Shown here: positions 1 to 7,049 of the stretch, piece by piece
Position numbering within the stretch: position 1 is the first letter of the stretch
Layout of the letters: each line of letters begins with the position of its first letter
Source of the DNA: a bacterium
GTDB taxonomy: Bacteria > Patescibacteriota > Dojkabacteria > JAKAPS01 > JAJZLI01
Length of the DNA stretch: 17,185 bases
Assembly (NCBI GenBank): GCA_021803645.1
Contig: JAJZLI010000066.1
Span: 1 to 17,185, forward strand
Direction of reading: 5' to 3'
Position numbers and translations under genes: made by a program
Notes under the pieces: generated by a model
Database searches by the model: none
The model's input: only the letters and a program-made list of their open reading frames with translations
What the model was told of the DNA's origin: nothing

Positions 1-456
1 AAAGGTGTCTTGTGATTTTATATTTTTTACGTACTCCAGTCTTTGAAGAATATCCATTTTTAAAAAATCATATATTTCTTTCCTGCTCTCTGTAATGACG
101 GTATTTGATTGTATTAACAAACATCTTGATATTACAGTATCAATTAATTTATTTGTATTATCTACTTGAAGTATTATTTGTGTGTAATCTTTTGTTTCTT
201 CTAGTAATTTTAACATTGCATTTTGTGCCTGTAGAGTTATTTCTTGTATCTTTAGCAGAATTAATCTTTGTTTTAAATTGAACGGTTTATATTTTATTTC
301 ATTTTGTATTTGTCTGACGATATCTATTGTTATCTTCTTTTTATCAATTTTTATAAAATCTGGTGATGTTTTATATTCTGTATTTCCGAAATATTCATTT
401 ATAAACTTGTCTACTTCGGTTTCATTTTGTGTTTGAAAAATTATACTTTGAGACAT
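1..456 (-). CDS. holB: DNA polymerase III subunit delta prime-like protein, N-terminal part (runs off the window)
   Basis: I translated this by hand; 152 residues are visible and the gene continues beyond base 1. The delta prime subunit is part of the clamp loader that places the sliding clamp on DNA. Two family motifs are clear: LQAQNAMLKLLEE at residues 75-87, matching the LQAQNALLKxLEE helix of HolB/DnaX proteins, and VISRC at 108-112, the SRC sensor with its arginine finger. The usual N-terminal P-loop (GxxGxGK) and zinc-binding cysteines are absent: only about 75 residues precede the LQAQNA motif, so this is a shortened AAA+ form. Delta prime is normally not an active ATPase, so this need not abolish function. 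The ATG at 456 is chosen because an extended -10 element ends 8 bases upstream. It is divergent from pilB. A short DnaX-like paralogue is the alternative. Confidence 0.82.
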   Translation of the reverse strand, partial: MSQSIIFQTQNETEVDKFINEYFGNTEYKTSPDFIKIDKKKITIDIVRQIQNEIKYKPFNLKQRLILLKIQEITLQAQNAMLKLLEETKDYTQIILQVDNTNKLIDTVISRCLLIQSNTVITESRKEIYDFLKMDILQRLEYVKNIKSQDTF

Positions 457-464
457 CTTTTGTT

Positions 465-473
465 ATTCTACCA
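465..473 (-). promoter_or_regulatory. Extended -10 promoter of holB, predicted leaderless
   Basis: On the minus strand the bases read TGG TAGAAT, an extended -10 (TGn plus a hexamer matching TATAAT at 5 of 6). The hexamer ends at 465 and the A of the holB ATG is at 456, leaving 8 bases between. The expected transcription start, at about 458, is within 2 bases of the start codon. No good -35 is seen, which is common for extended -10 promoters. The assignment is by eye. Confidence 0.5.
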
Positions 474-491
474 TATTAGAACAATTTGGTG

Positions 492-520
492 TTTAAAAAA
501 GTATAAATTTGTAGTATAAA
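492..520 (+). promoter_or_regulatory. Putative pilB-pilT-pilC promoter, predicted leaderless
   Basis: A -10-like TATAAA lies at 515-520 with a poor -35 candidate TTTAAA at 492-497 (17-base spacer). The predicted transcription start is near 527, within 3 bases of the pilB ATG at 530, so the transcript would have essentially no leader. A second TATAAA at 502-507 could serve instead and would give a leader of about 16 bases. There is no SD. Confidence 0.42.
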
Positions 521-529
521 TTGAGAGTG

Positions 530-2272
530 ATGGATTTATTAGATGTACTTCTCTCTCAAGGAAAAATTGATCAAAAGAGTGTTAATCAGATTAGAATTGA
601 TGCTATTACTAATAATACTGATGTTGAGTCTATATTACAAAAATCCAAGATTGTATCTCAAATAGATTTTTTTAGGGCTAAAGCTATATCTGAAAATGTT
701 CAATTTAAGGATTTAGTGGGTATTAGTATCCCAAGAGATATTTTTAATACTCTACCTGCCTCAGAACTGAAAGAACACATAATACTTCCTTTTGGCAGAG
801 AAGATAACAAGGTTCTTCTTGCAATGAAGAATCCTTTTGATATACAGCTTATAAGTTATCTACAGCAGAAATATAAAATAGAAATTTCTCCATTTTTATC
901 TATTCCTGACCAGATCATTTCTATAATCGACACGAACACATCCTCTCAGATTGAAACTAATGTAATTGAAGATGTACAAGAAGCTAATCAGGATTTTAAT
1001 ATTGAAGATGTTACTGGTAGCATGCAGGATTTAGGAAGTACATTGGATTCAGGAATAAAAAATGCCCCAATAGTAAAAATTGTAAATACAGTTTTAGAGT
1101 ATGCTGTGAAGTTTAGAGCGTCTGATGTGCACATAGAACCGACAAAAAATACCTTAAAATTTAGATATAGAATTGATGGAATTCTTCTTGAAAAACTAGA
1201 GGTCCCTGTTTCTTTATCCCCTGCTGTTGTCTCAAGAATTAAAATCCTATCAAGATTGAAGATTGATGAAAAAAGAATTCCTCAGGATGGGAGATTTGGT
1301 ATAAAAGTTGGACAAGAAATAGTTGATTTGAGAGTCTCTTCTCTTCCTGTTGTGTATGGTGAAAAGATTGTTATTAGGCTGTTACGTAAAACTACGGGTA
1401 TTTCGAAGCTAGAGGATTTAGGAATGACGGGAAATGCATACGAGGAGTTTAAAAAGAGTCTTGGTTTAACTAAAGGTATAATTTTGATTACCGGACCTAC
1501 AGGGTCAGGAAAAACACAAACATTGGCTTCTGCTCTGTCATTTTTAAATAGTCCTTCAGTCAATATTGTTACTTTGGAGGATCCTGTCGAAATTGAAATA
1601 GATGGTGTTAATCAAGTACAAATTAACGACGATGTTGGTTTAACTTTTGCTTCTGGTCTTAGAGCTTTTCTAAGGCAAGACCCAAATATAATTATGGTAG
1701 GAGAGATTAGAGATGAAGAGACTGCAAGGCTTGCTACGCAAGCTTCTCTAACAGGTCATTTAGTTTTATCTACGATACACACCACATCTGCTGCTGGTGC
1801 ACTCCCTAGGCTTCTTGATATGGGTATAGAGGCATTTCTGATTTCATCAACTGTTGAAGTGATTGTTGCCCAAAGACTTGTTAGAAAAATATGTTCTGCA
1901 TGTAAAGAAAAGTATGAAGTTTCTGAATCTATAATATCTGAGGTTAAAGATTCTTTTAAGGGTAGTAATGTAGACATCACTAAATACTTTGAATCTTCAC
2001 AAAGCAAAAAGGAAGTGTTATATTTATACAAAGGTAAGGGATGTGATGTTTGTGGTAATACTGGATACTTTGGAAGAATTGGTATTTTTGAGGTTTTAGT
2101 GGTTAATGAAGAAATACGATCCCTTATTTTAAAGAAATCTTCTGCAGATGAAATTGATGCAGTAGCGAGAAAAAATGGAATGTTGTCACTTGTTCAAGAT
2201 GGATTTTTAAAAGTATTGGATCAAGTTACTACAATTGAAGAAGTTTATCGTGTAGCAAAAGAAGAAATTTAG
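530..2272 (+). CDS. pilB: Type IV pilus extension ATPase PilB (GspE/PulE family)
   Basis: This hexameric cytoplasmic motor powers pilin addition at the PilC platform. The 580-residue protein has the full family layout: an N-terminal domain resembling a degenerate MshEN/GspE-N region (about 1-130), then the two ATPase lobes. Walker A GPTGSGKT is at 322-329, the Asp-box arginines are near RYRIDG, Walker B IIMVGEIRD carries Glu392, and a His box LSTIHTT follows. A zinc-type four-cysteine element (CSAC ... CDVC) lies in the C-terminal part, as in GspE/PilB. The ATG at 530 is preferred over TTG 521 and GTG 527 because it fits the -10 at 515-520 and gives a normal N terminus. The N-terminal domain lacks the clean RLG start of c-di-GMP-binding MshEN domains, so nucleotide control there is doubtful. 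The gene leads a tight pilB-pilT-pilC operon. Confidence 0.95.
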   Translation: MDLLDVLLSQGKIDQKSVNQIRIDAITNNTDVESILQKSKIVSQIDFFRAKAISENVQFKDLVGISIPRDIFNTLPASELKEHIILPFGREDNKVLLAMKNPFDIQLISYLQQKYKIEISPFLSIPDQIISIIDTNTSSQIETNVIEDVQEANQDFNIEDVTGSMQDLGSTLDSGIKNAPIVKIVNTVLEYAVKFRASDVHIEPTKNTLKFRYRIDGILLEKLEVPVSLSPAVVSRIKILSRLKIDEKRIPQDGRFGIKVGQEIVDLRVSSLPVVYGEKIVIRLLRKTTGISKLEDLGMTGNAYEEFKKSLGLTKGIILITGPTGSGKTQTLASALSFLNSPSVNIVTLEDPVEIEIDGVNQVQINDDVGLTFASGLRAFLRQDPNIIMVGEIRDEETARLATQASLTGHLVLSTIHTTSAAGALPRLLDMGIEAFLISSTVEVIVAQRLVRKICSACKEKYEVSESIISEVKDSFKGSNVDITKYFESSQSKKEVLYLYKGKGCDVCGNTGYFGRIGIFEVLVVNEEIRSLILKKSSADEIDAVARKNGMLSLVQDGFLKVLDQVTTIEEVYRVAKEEI

Positions 2273-2277
2273 ATTAT

Positions 2278-3342
2278 ATGGATATACAAGAATTACTTAA
2301 ATTAACCATTTCAAGGAAAGCTTCTGACTTACATCTTGTATTTGGTTATCCTCCATTAATTCGGGTTGATGGAAATTTGGTTAATGCATCTAATAATGTA
2401 TTGGATGAAAATACTCTGAAGGGTTTCGTTGATACCCTTCTCTCTCCCGCACAGAAGGAATTTTTAGATGTTAATAAGGAAATTGATTTTTCTTATGAAT
2501 ATAAAGAGTCCCAGGATAGATTTAGAATTAATGTTTTTCACCAGAAGGGTCATTTGTCTTTTGCACTTAGGTTAATTCCCTCAAAAATTAGGTCAATAGA
2601 AGAATTGATGCTTCCAGAAGTAATGCATAGATTTACAAAACTTCCTCAGGGATTGGTATTAGTAACTGGACCAACTGGACATGGTAAATCAACTACACTT
2701 GCAGCTTTGATACAAGAAATTAACTCTATAGATTCAAAGCATATTATTACTATTGAAGATCCAATTGAGTATGTATATCCACATGGTAAATCTCTTATAG
2801 AGCAAAGGGAAGTTGGTGAAGATACACACTCTTGGGATATTGCTTTAAGAAGTGCATTAAGAGAAGATCCTGAAGTAGTCCTTGTTGGAGAAATGCGAGA
2901 TTTTGAAACAATAGCCTCAACTATTACTATTGCAGAAACTGGACACTTGGTATTTGCCACACTGCACACTAATAGTGCTGCACAGACTGTAGATAGAATT
3001 ATTGATGTTTTCCCTGATATACAACAGGCTCAAATTAGAATGCAACTTGCAGATATACTTGAAGGAATTGTTTCTCAGAGACTTTTACCTGTTATTGGTG
3101 GAGGTAGAAGGTTGGCTTATGAGGTTCTCCTTGCCTCTGGTGCAGTGAAAAACATGATACGAGAAGGTAAAACATATCAACTAGATAATGTGATTCAGAC
3201 TAGCGGTGACCTAGGAATGATTTCTCTTGAGAAGTCATTAGTTTCTCTCGTTAGAGAAGGTAAAATAACAATAGAGGATGCTCAGGGTTATTCTTCTCAT
3301 CCAGATGAAGTTTTGAGATTATTTAGAGGTAGAACAGAATAA
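2278..3342 (+). CDS. pilT: Type IV pilus retraction ATPase PilT
   Basis: PilT is the hexameric ATPase that drives pilus disassembly and retraction. The 354-residue length is typical of the family. Visible features are the N-terminal KASDLHL segment with the following PPLIRVDG, Walker A GPTGHGKS at residues 131-138, Walker B LVGEMRD with Glu205, the His box ATLHTNSA near 227-234, and SQRLLP followed by the AVKNMIREGK-type C-terminal helix characteristic of PilT. The protein contains no cysteine and lacks the zinc element of PilB, which separates it from extension ATPases. It begins 5 bases after pilB stops and has no SD, so it probably relies on coupling or on SD-independent initiation. Its presence argues for a retractable pilus with twitching or DNA-uptake ability rather than a pure secretion pseudopilus. 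Confidence 0.95.
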   Translation: MDIQELLKLTISRKASDLHLVFGYPPLIRVDGNLVNASNNVLDENTLKGFVDTLLSPAQKEFLDVNKEIDFSYEYKESQDRFRINVFHQKGHLSFALRLIPSKIRSIEELMLPEVMHRFTKLPQGLVLVTGPTGHGKSTTLAALIQEINSIDSKHIITIEDPIEYVYPHGKSLIEQREVGEDTHSWDIALRSALREDPEVVLVGEMRDFETIASTITIAETGHLVFATLHTNSAAQTVDRIIDVFPDIQQAQIRMQLADILEGIVSQRLLPVIGGGRRLAYEVLLASGAVKNMIREGKTYQLDNVIQTSGDLGMISLEKSLVSLVREGKITIEDAQGYSSHPDEVLRLFRGRTE

Positions 3343-3344
3343 AA

Positions 3345-4562
3345 ATGGCAAATTTTAGTTATACTGCAACTGATAAAGACGGTAAGATTGTAAAGGGAAA
3401 TTTTAATGCTGCAGATAAAGACACTGTTGCAAATATGCTGATCTCTCAAGGGTTATCCCCTTTGAAAATAAGGCAAGGGTTAGATTTCAATTTCAATTTT
3501 TCTAATTTAAATAATATAAATATAGGTCAAGTTCCTATTAAGGATAAGGTCATATTTTTTAGAGAACTTTCAGTTTTAATTTCTTCTGGTATACCAATTG
3601 TGGAAGCAATCAATATTGCTCAGGCTCAAGTTACTAATGGTGGGTTAAAAAGTATATTAAAAGAAGTTGGGTTTTCTGTTGAATCTGGAAAGAGTCTCTC
3701 TGATTCTTTTGCACCTCACAGGCAACTTTTCTCTGAAATGCAAATTCAACTTATCAAAACAGCAGAAGCATCTGGATCTCTAGACTATATTCTGGATAGA
3801 ATCGCAACTGAGACAGAAAGAGCTAGTGATTTAATATCTAAGTTTAAAAGTGCAATGATGTATCCTGTTATTGTTATTATAGTTGCTATTGTAGCAATTG
3901 CAATTGTTTTAACTAAAATGATACCCCCAATGAAGCAATTATATGCTAGTTTTAATGCCAATCTCCCCGCTCCAACTCAGATATTAATTAACTTTAGTGA
4001 TTTTGTTATCGCATATTGGGTATATATAGTGATAGCATTGGTTATAGTAGCAATCCTTGCAATATGGTATAGAAGTACCCCAAAAGGAAGAGAAGTAACA
4101 GATAAAATGTTCTTAAAAATTCCTATCATTGGTTCTCTGCTTCAGAAACTACAAATCATTAGCTTTGGTAGAACATTTATATTACTTGTTAAATCTGGTG
4201 TACCTCTCGTTCGTGGATTAAATATGATAGCAGATTCTATGGGAAATGTTGTATTTAAAGAAAGTATTAGGTATATAGCAGGAGAAGTAGAAAAGGGAAG
4301 GTCAATTTCTTCTGTTATGTCGCAGATAGAATACTTTCCTCCACTATTGTGGAGGATGGTTGCTATTGGAGAACAAACAGGAAAAATGGAAGAGGTTGTT
4401 GGTAAAGTCATTGAATATTATCAATCTGAGACTGCAAGCTTAATAGATAATTTATCTAAAGTTATGGAGCCTATAATAACTATAATTTTAGGTGTTGTTG
4501 TAGGATTTATTGGTATATCTGTATATCTTCCAATATATACACTTGGAAATGTTATAAAATAG
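3345..4562 (+). CDS. pilC: Type IV pilus inner-membrane platform protein PilC (GspF family)
   Basis: PilC is the polytopic membrane platform on which PilB and PilT act. The 405-residue protein starts with the family N terminus (FSYTATDKDGKIVKG), followed by two repeated helical GspF cytoplasmic domains (about 68-170 and 270-370), each with a motif of the FxRELSVLISSGIP / FGRTFILLVKSGVP type. Membrane segments are predicted at about 173-192, 220-242 and 377-398. It has no cysteine. The start lies 2 bases after the pilT stop. The last gene of the pilB-pilT-pilC operon, it is followed closely by the pilin promoter, whose -35 lies within the end of pilC. No terminator is seen here, so read-through into the pilin gene is possible. 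Confidence 0.95.
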   Translation: MANFSYTATDKDGKIVKGNFNAADKDTVANMLISQGLSPLKIRQGLDFNFNFSNLNNINIGQVPIKDKVIFFRELSVLISSGIPIVEAINIAQAQVTNGGLKSILKEVGFSVESGKSLSDSFAPHRQLFSEMQIQLIKTAEASGSLDYILDRIATETERASDLISKFKSAMMYPVIVIIVAIVAIAIVLTKMIPPMKQLYASFNANLPAPTQILINFSDFVIAYWVYIVIALVIVAILAIWYRSTPKGREVTDKMFLKIPIIGSLLQKLQIISFGRTFILLVKSGVPLVRGLNMIADSMGNVVFKESIRYIAGEVEKGRSISSVMSQIEYFPPLLWRMVAIGEQTGKMEEVVGKVIEYYQSETASLIDNLSKVMEPIITIILGVVVGFIGISVYLPIYTLGNVIK

Positions 4563-4571
4563 TTATATAGT
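4543..4571 (+). promoter_or_regulatory. Promoter of the major pilin gene
   Basis: A -35-like TTGGAA at 4543-4548 and a -10-like TATAGT at 4566-4571 are separated by 17 bases. The predicted start near 4578 gives a leader of about 22 bases that contains the SD. The -35 overlaps the end of pilC. Unlike the other promoters here, it leaves room for a ribosome-binding site. Confidence 0.5.
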
Positions 4572-4583
4572 GTATCTGTAAAT

Positions 4584-4592
4584 AGGAGGTGA
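4584..4592 (+). promoter_or_regulatory. Strong Shine-Dalgarno of the major pilin
   Basis: AGGAGGTGA at 4584-4592 is a full anti-SD match, ending 7 bases before the ATG at 4600. It is the only textbook SD seen in the window and fixes the pilin start. Confidence 0.85.
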
Positions 4593-4599
4593 ATAAAAT

Positions 4600-5244
4600 A
4601 TGTTGGTAAAAAATAAGAAAGGTTTCACTCTTGTAGAACTTTTAATAGTTATGGTGATAATAGGTATTCTGATGGCAGTTGCAATTATTGGTCTTGGAGC
4701 AGCACAAGCTGATGCAAGGAATAATGCAAGAGAAACTGCTGTGAAGGGTATGGCTGGATTATTTGAGACATTCTATGGTAATAATGGTCAAACTTATCCA
4801 TATAGCTGGAGCCTTGATACTAGTACAGGGTACCTAATGTTAACACCTCCTGGTGGTACTGCTAAGTCTACAAACTCTATTATTTGTGCCGCAACTATTG
4901 ATCCAACAGGATCAGGATATAACCCAGCTGGTGGAGCAACTTCATGTACTTCTTCAAATCCAAGTGGGTTGGCTGTTAATGGTACAATAAGTCAAACTTA
5001 TACAGCATCATCAGCAACTAAAAGCAACTCAACTCAGTATTTCTATATTCCTTTCACAGGTACAACACCTGATGGAGGTAGTGGTTCTTCTGCAGCTGTA
5101 GATGCTTATATAGTTGGTGCATGTTTGGAAAATAATGGAATCTTTGCATACACTTCAAATAGTACTGATGCTAACTTTATTCAGAGTGGTAACTCAATTA
5201 CTTATGGTAACGGTGCATACTCTGTTACATGTAGTGGGTATTAA
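4600..5244 (+). CDS. pilA: Probable major type IV pilin
   Basis: This 214-residue prepilin is the likely main fibre subunit. A short charged leader ends in Gly8, and the mature protein starts at Phe9 (FTLVELLIVMVIIG) with Glu13, the conserved Glu+5 of class III signal peptides, then a hydrophobic helix to about residue 35. The C-terminal globular part is Thr/Ser/Gly-rich, has four cysteines (near IICA, TSCT, GACL and VTCS) and an STQYFYIP segment shared with the pilin at 6327. An own promoter, a perfect SD and a downstream terminator make it a monocistronic, probably highly expressed unit, which supports its role as major subunit. Its N-terminal DNA is identical to the 6327 gene over 59 bases. 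The specific family beyond general T4P pilin cannot be settled from sequence alone. Confidence 0.9.
   Translation: MLVKNKKGFTLVELLIVMVIIGILMAVAIIGLGAAQADARNNARETAVKGMAGLFETFYGNNGQTYPYSWSLDTSTGYLMLTPPGGTAKSTNSIICAATIDPTGSGYNPAGGATSCTSSNPSGLAVNGTISQTYTASSATKSNSTQYFYIPFTGTTPDGGSGSSAAVDAYIVGACLENNGIFAYTSNSTDANFIQSGNSITYGNGAYSVTCSGY
4672..4730 (+). repeat. 59-base segment identical to 6390-6448 (pilin N-helix), copy 1
   Basis: These 59 bases, encoding residues of the pilin helix from MAVAIIGLG to RNNA, are identical to those at 6390-6448 in the next pilin gene. The ten codons FTLVELLIV and its preceding Gly just upstream differ synonymously at eight positions between the genes. Confidence 0.9.
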
Positions 5245-5281
5245 TAATTTTTATTGAAGTTGTTTGGCAAAAAATAAATAT

Positions 5282-5308
5282 AAGGGCTACCGAGGTGGCC
5301 CTTTGTTT
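5282..5308 (+). terminator. Intrinsic terminator after the major pilin
   Basis: AAGGGCTAC at 5282-5290 pairs with GTGGCCCTT at 5295-5303 (nine pairs, one of them U-G) around a CGAG loop, followed by TGTTT. It lies 38 bases after the pilin stop and is the one clear rho-independent terminator in the window. Confidence 0.85.
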
Positions 5309-5493
5309 ATTTAATGTTCTAAGACACTTTCGTATTATACTTGTAATGAGAATAGAATTATTTTCAATATTAAGATATATTAATCTTTCATAGCAAATAC
5401 AATTATATATGATGTTTTCTTGGTGATGATATATTATTTATACTATGTAATAAATGTATATTTCATTTTATCTATGTGGTATTCTTATGTAAC
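5309..5493 (+). promoter_or_regulatory. AT-rich intergenic region with pilD promoter candidates and a 12-codon upstream frame
   Basis: Two promoter candidates are visible. An extended -10 TGG TATTCT at 5477-5485 ends 8 bases before the pilD ATG (leaderless model). A TATACT at 5439-5444 ends 9 bases before another ATG at 5454, which opens a 12-codon frame stopping with TAA at 5490-5492, one base before the pilD start. No RNA gene or other structure is seen between the terminator and 5435. Confidence 0.4.
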
Positions 5494-6312
5494 ATGTTTA
5501 TATTATATTTTGAAATATTGGCTATTTCATTCTTATTTGGAGCCGGTATAGGTAGTTTTATCAATGCTGTTGCATATAGGGTAAATCTAAAAAAAGACTA
5601 TATTAAGAGTAGGTCTGCCTGTCCTAAGTGTGGACATATATTAGGTTTTTGGGATTTAATTCCGATTTTTAGTTTTTTATTCCTAAGAGGGAGGTGTAGA
5701 TATTGCAAAGAAAGAATATCTCCACAGTACATTATTATAGAACTCATATCAGCTGTGGTATTTTGCGCGTACTTCTATTTTGTTGGAATTTCCCAGATAT
5801 TCAATTTCTCAACAGTAAATTTTATTCACCTACTCTACTCTATTACCTTTATTGGTATATTTCTGTATATTGCGCTATACGACTATTTGTATTATGAAAT
5901 ATCTGACAAATTAGTCATTGTCTCTAGTCTTATAACCCTACTTTATTTTGTTATATTATTGATATTGCATGTTATCCCGTTTGGATTAATCCTGTCAAAT
6001 CTATTTGTAGGTATTTTAGCTTTTTTATTTTTCTTTGGGGTTATACTTATTACTAGAGGTAAGGGCATGGGAGGTGGAGATATGAAACTTGCATTTTTGA
6101 TTGGTTTTATATTTGGTTATCCTGCTAGTATATTTGCTCTCTTTATTGCTTTTTTAATAGGATCAGTTGTAGGCCTTTTACTAGTATCTTTAAAAATAAA
6201 GAGTATGAAATCTATGATTCCCTTTGGTCCCTTCTTGTCTTGTGGTGTTGTTTTATATATAATTTTTTATCAATACTTGCAACATTTGGTGTATACGATA
6301 TTTTTTATATGA
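5494..6312 (+). CDS. pilD: Prepilin peptidase / N-methyltransferase PilD
   Basis: This polytopic membrane aspartic protease removes the class III leader from prepilins and, in the bifunctional family, methylates the new N-terminal Phe. The 272-residue protein has the N-terminal GSFINAVAYR motif (20-29), a zinc-type CPKC ... CRYC pair set (Cys43, Cys46, Cys68, Cys71) typical of the methyltransferase-containing form, and both catalytic aspartates: Asp130 in the YDYLYYEISD motif and Asp196 in GMGGGDMK. About seven to eight hydrophobic segments are predicted. The start is uncertain: GTG 5476 would add six residues, but it lies inside the extended -10, so ATG 5494 is preferred. It precedes four prepilin genes, its probable substrates, on the same strand. 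It ends in TGA, inside the 55-base repeat that precedes the next pilin. Confidence 0.93.
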   Translation: MFILYFEILAISFLFGAGIGSFINAVAYRVNLKKDYIKSRSACPKCGHILGFWDLIPIFSFLFLRGRCRYCKERISPQYIIIELISAVVFCAYFYFVGISQIFNFSTVNFIHLLYSITFIGIFLYIALYDYLYYEISDKLVIVSSLITLLYFVILLILHVIPFGLILSNLFVGILAFLFFFGVILITRGKGMGGGDMKLAFLIGFIFGYPASIFALFIAFLIGSVVGLLLVSLKIKSMKSMIPFGPFLSCGVVLYIIFYQYLQHLVYTIFFI

Positions 6313-6359
6313 GATCAATGATATAAATGAAAAAAAACGGATTTACACTAGTAGAGCTT
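6305..6359 (+). repeat. 55-base pilin leader repeat, copy 1
   Basis: This stretch spans the last bases of pilD, the gap, and the first 11 codons of the pilin at 6327. It matches 6995-7049 at 51 of 55 positions, with differences at 6316, 6317, 6338 and 6351. The shared upstream part includes GAGAT and ATGATATAA before the ATG. Confidence 0.85.
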
Positions 6360-6983
6360 TTGATTGTAATGGTGATAATAGGTGTGCTTATGGCAGTTGC
6401 AATTATTGGTCTTGGAGCAGCACAAGCTGATGCAAGGAATAATGCAAGGGAAACTGCTGTTAAGGGAATTGCTGGTGTGTTATCTACTTTTTATGGGAAT
6501 TTTAACCAATCATATCCAGTTGATTGGGATTTTGATCAATCTGCTGGTGTATTAACATTTAATATTGCATATAGACCTAAATGGATCTCTACTGCTAATT
6601 TATGTAGTGTGCCTATTGACCCTGTTGGTTCTGGGTATGATGTTGGTACTAAGGTGTGTAGTCAACATGCTGATCCTGGTCTTGGTACCCCAGGAGGTAC
6701 TAATAGAATATATTCATCTAATGGAGTTGGAAATGATTATTTTAATAGTATTTCTACTCCTAGTAATTCTACTCAATACTTTTACATTCCTATTTCTGGG
6801 TTAACTCCCGTTAATTCCTATTACACCAATAATGTAAATGCCTATATTATTGGTGCATGCTTGGAAAATAATGCTATTTTTGCTTATACTAATAGTGAAG
6901 CTTTATCTAATATGATACAAATAGGTAATAAAATTACTTATGGTAGTAATAGTCAATACAGTGTTACGTGTGAAGTTTCGTAA
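6327..6983 (+). CDS. Second type IV pilin, paralogue of the major pilin
   Basis: This 218-residue prepilin has leader MKKNG, cleavage before Phe6, Glu10 as Glu+5, and the same N-helix as the pilin at 4600. It also shares the STQYFYIP segment, the GACLENN ... IFAYT block and the ITYG ... YSVTC end, while the middle (about 55-140) is largely different in sequence. Four cysteines occupy equivalent places, so the disulfide framework is probably conserved with a variable region between. It lacks a strong SD; the weak GAGA at 6311-6314 is poorly spaced. It lies 14 bases after pilD, so co-transcription is likely. It could be an alternative major pilin, a lower-level subunit, or a donor for recombination with the first gene. 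It may be less well expressed than the SD-bearing copy, but that is inference. Confidence 0.9.
   Translation: MKKNGFTLVELLIVMVIIGVLMAVAIIGLGAAQADARNNARETAVKGIAGVLSTFYGNFNQSYPVDWDFDQSAGVLTFNIAYRPKWISTANLCSVPIDPVGSGYDVGTKVCSQHADPGLGTPGGTNRIYSSNGVGNDYFNSISTPSNSTQYFYIPISGLTPVNSYYTNNVNAYIIGACLENNAIFAYTNSEALSNMIQIGNKITYGSNSQYSVTCEVS
6390..6448 (+). repeat. 59-base segment identical to 4672-4730, copy 2
   Basis: Perfect match to the first pilin gene. One base difference follows, then 11 more identical bases, before similarity falls away. Confidence 0.9.
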
Positions 6984-6997
6984 GATTTAAAATCTTA
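6981..6997. repeat. 17-base palindrome at the end of the second pilin gene
   Basis: TAAGATTT and AAATCTTA form perfect 8-base arms around a single A, starting with the stop codon of the second pilin. An RNA stem would be only about six A/U-rich pairs with no T tract, so it is a weak terminator or processing site at best; a protein-binding site is possible. Confidence 0.4.
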
Positions 6998-7049
6998 TAT
7001 GAGATTGATGATATAAATGAAAAAAAATGGATTTACACTAATAGAGCTT
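6995..7049 (+). repeat. 55-base pilin leader repeat, copy 2
   Basis: Matches 6305-6359 at 51 of 55 positions and ends in the coding start of the minor pilin at 7017. The non-coding upstream 22 bases are conserved as well as the coding part, so duplication or recombination included the leader. Confidence 0.85.

Noticed and set aside
1282..2969. Reverse-strand open frames opposite pilB and pilT (about 90-107 codons)
   Set aside because: They lie wholly antisense to strongly conserved ATPase genes, have no promoter or SD and show no protein-like motif; they are shadows of the coding strand.
6310..6312. TGA recoding as glycine (as in Gracilibacteria)
   Set aside because: TGA ends pilD and rsmD at normal lengths and no conserved protein here needs an internal TGA, so the standard code is sufficient.
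6565..6804. A second open frame inside the pilin at 6327
   Set aside because: It is an internal out-of-frame reading, hydrophobic because of T-rich codons, with no start signal; the pilin frame has clear motifs.
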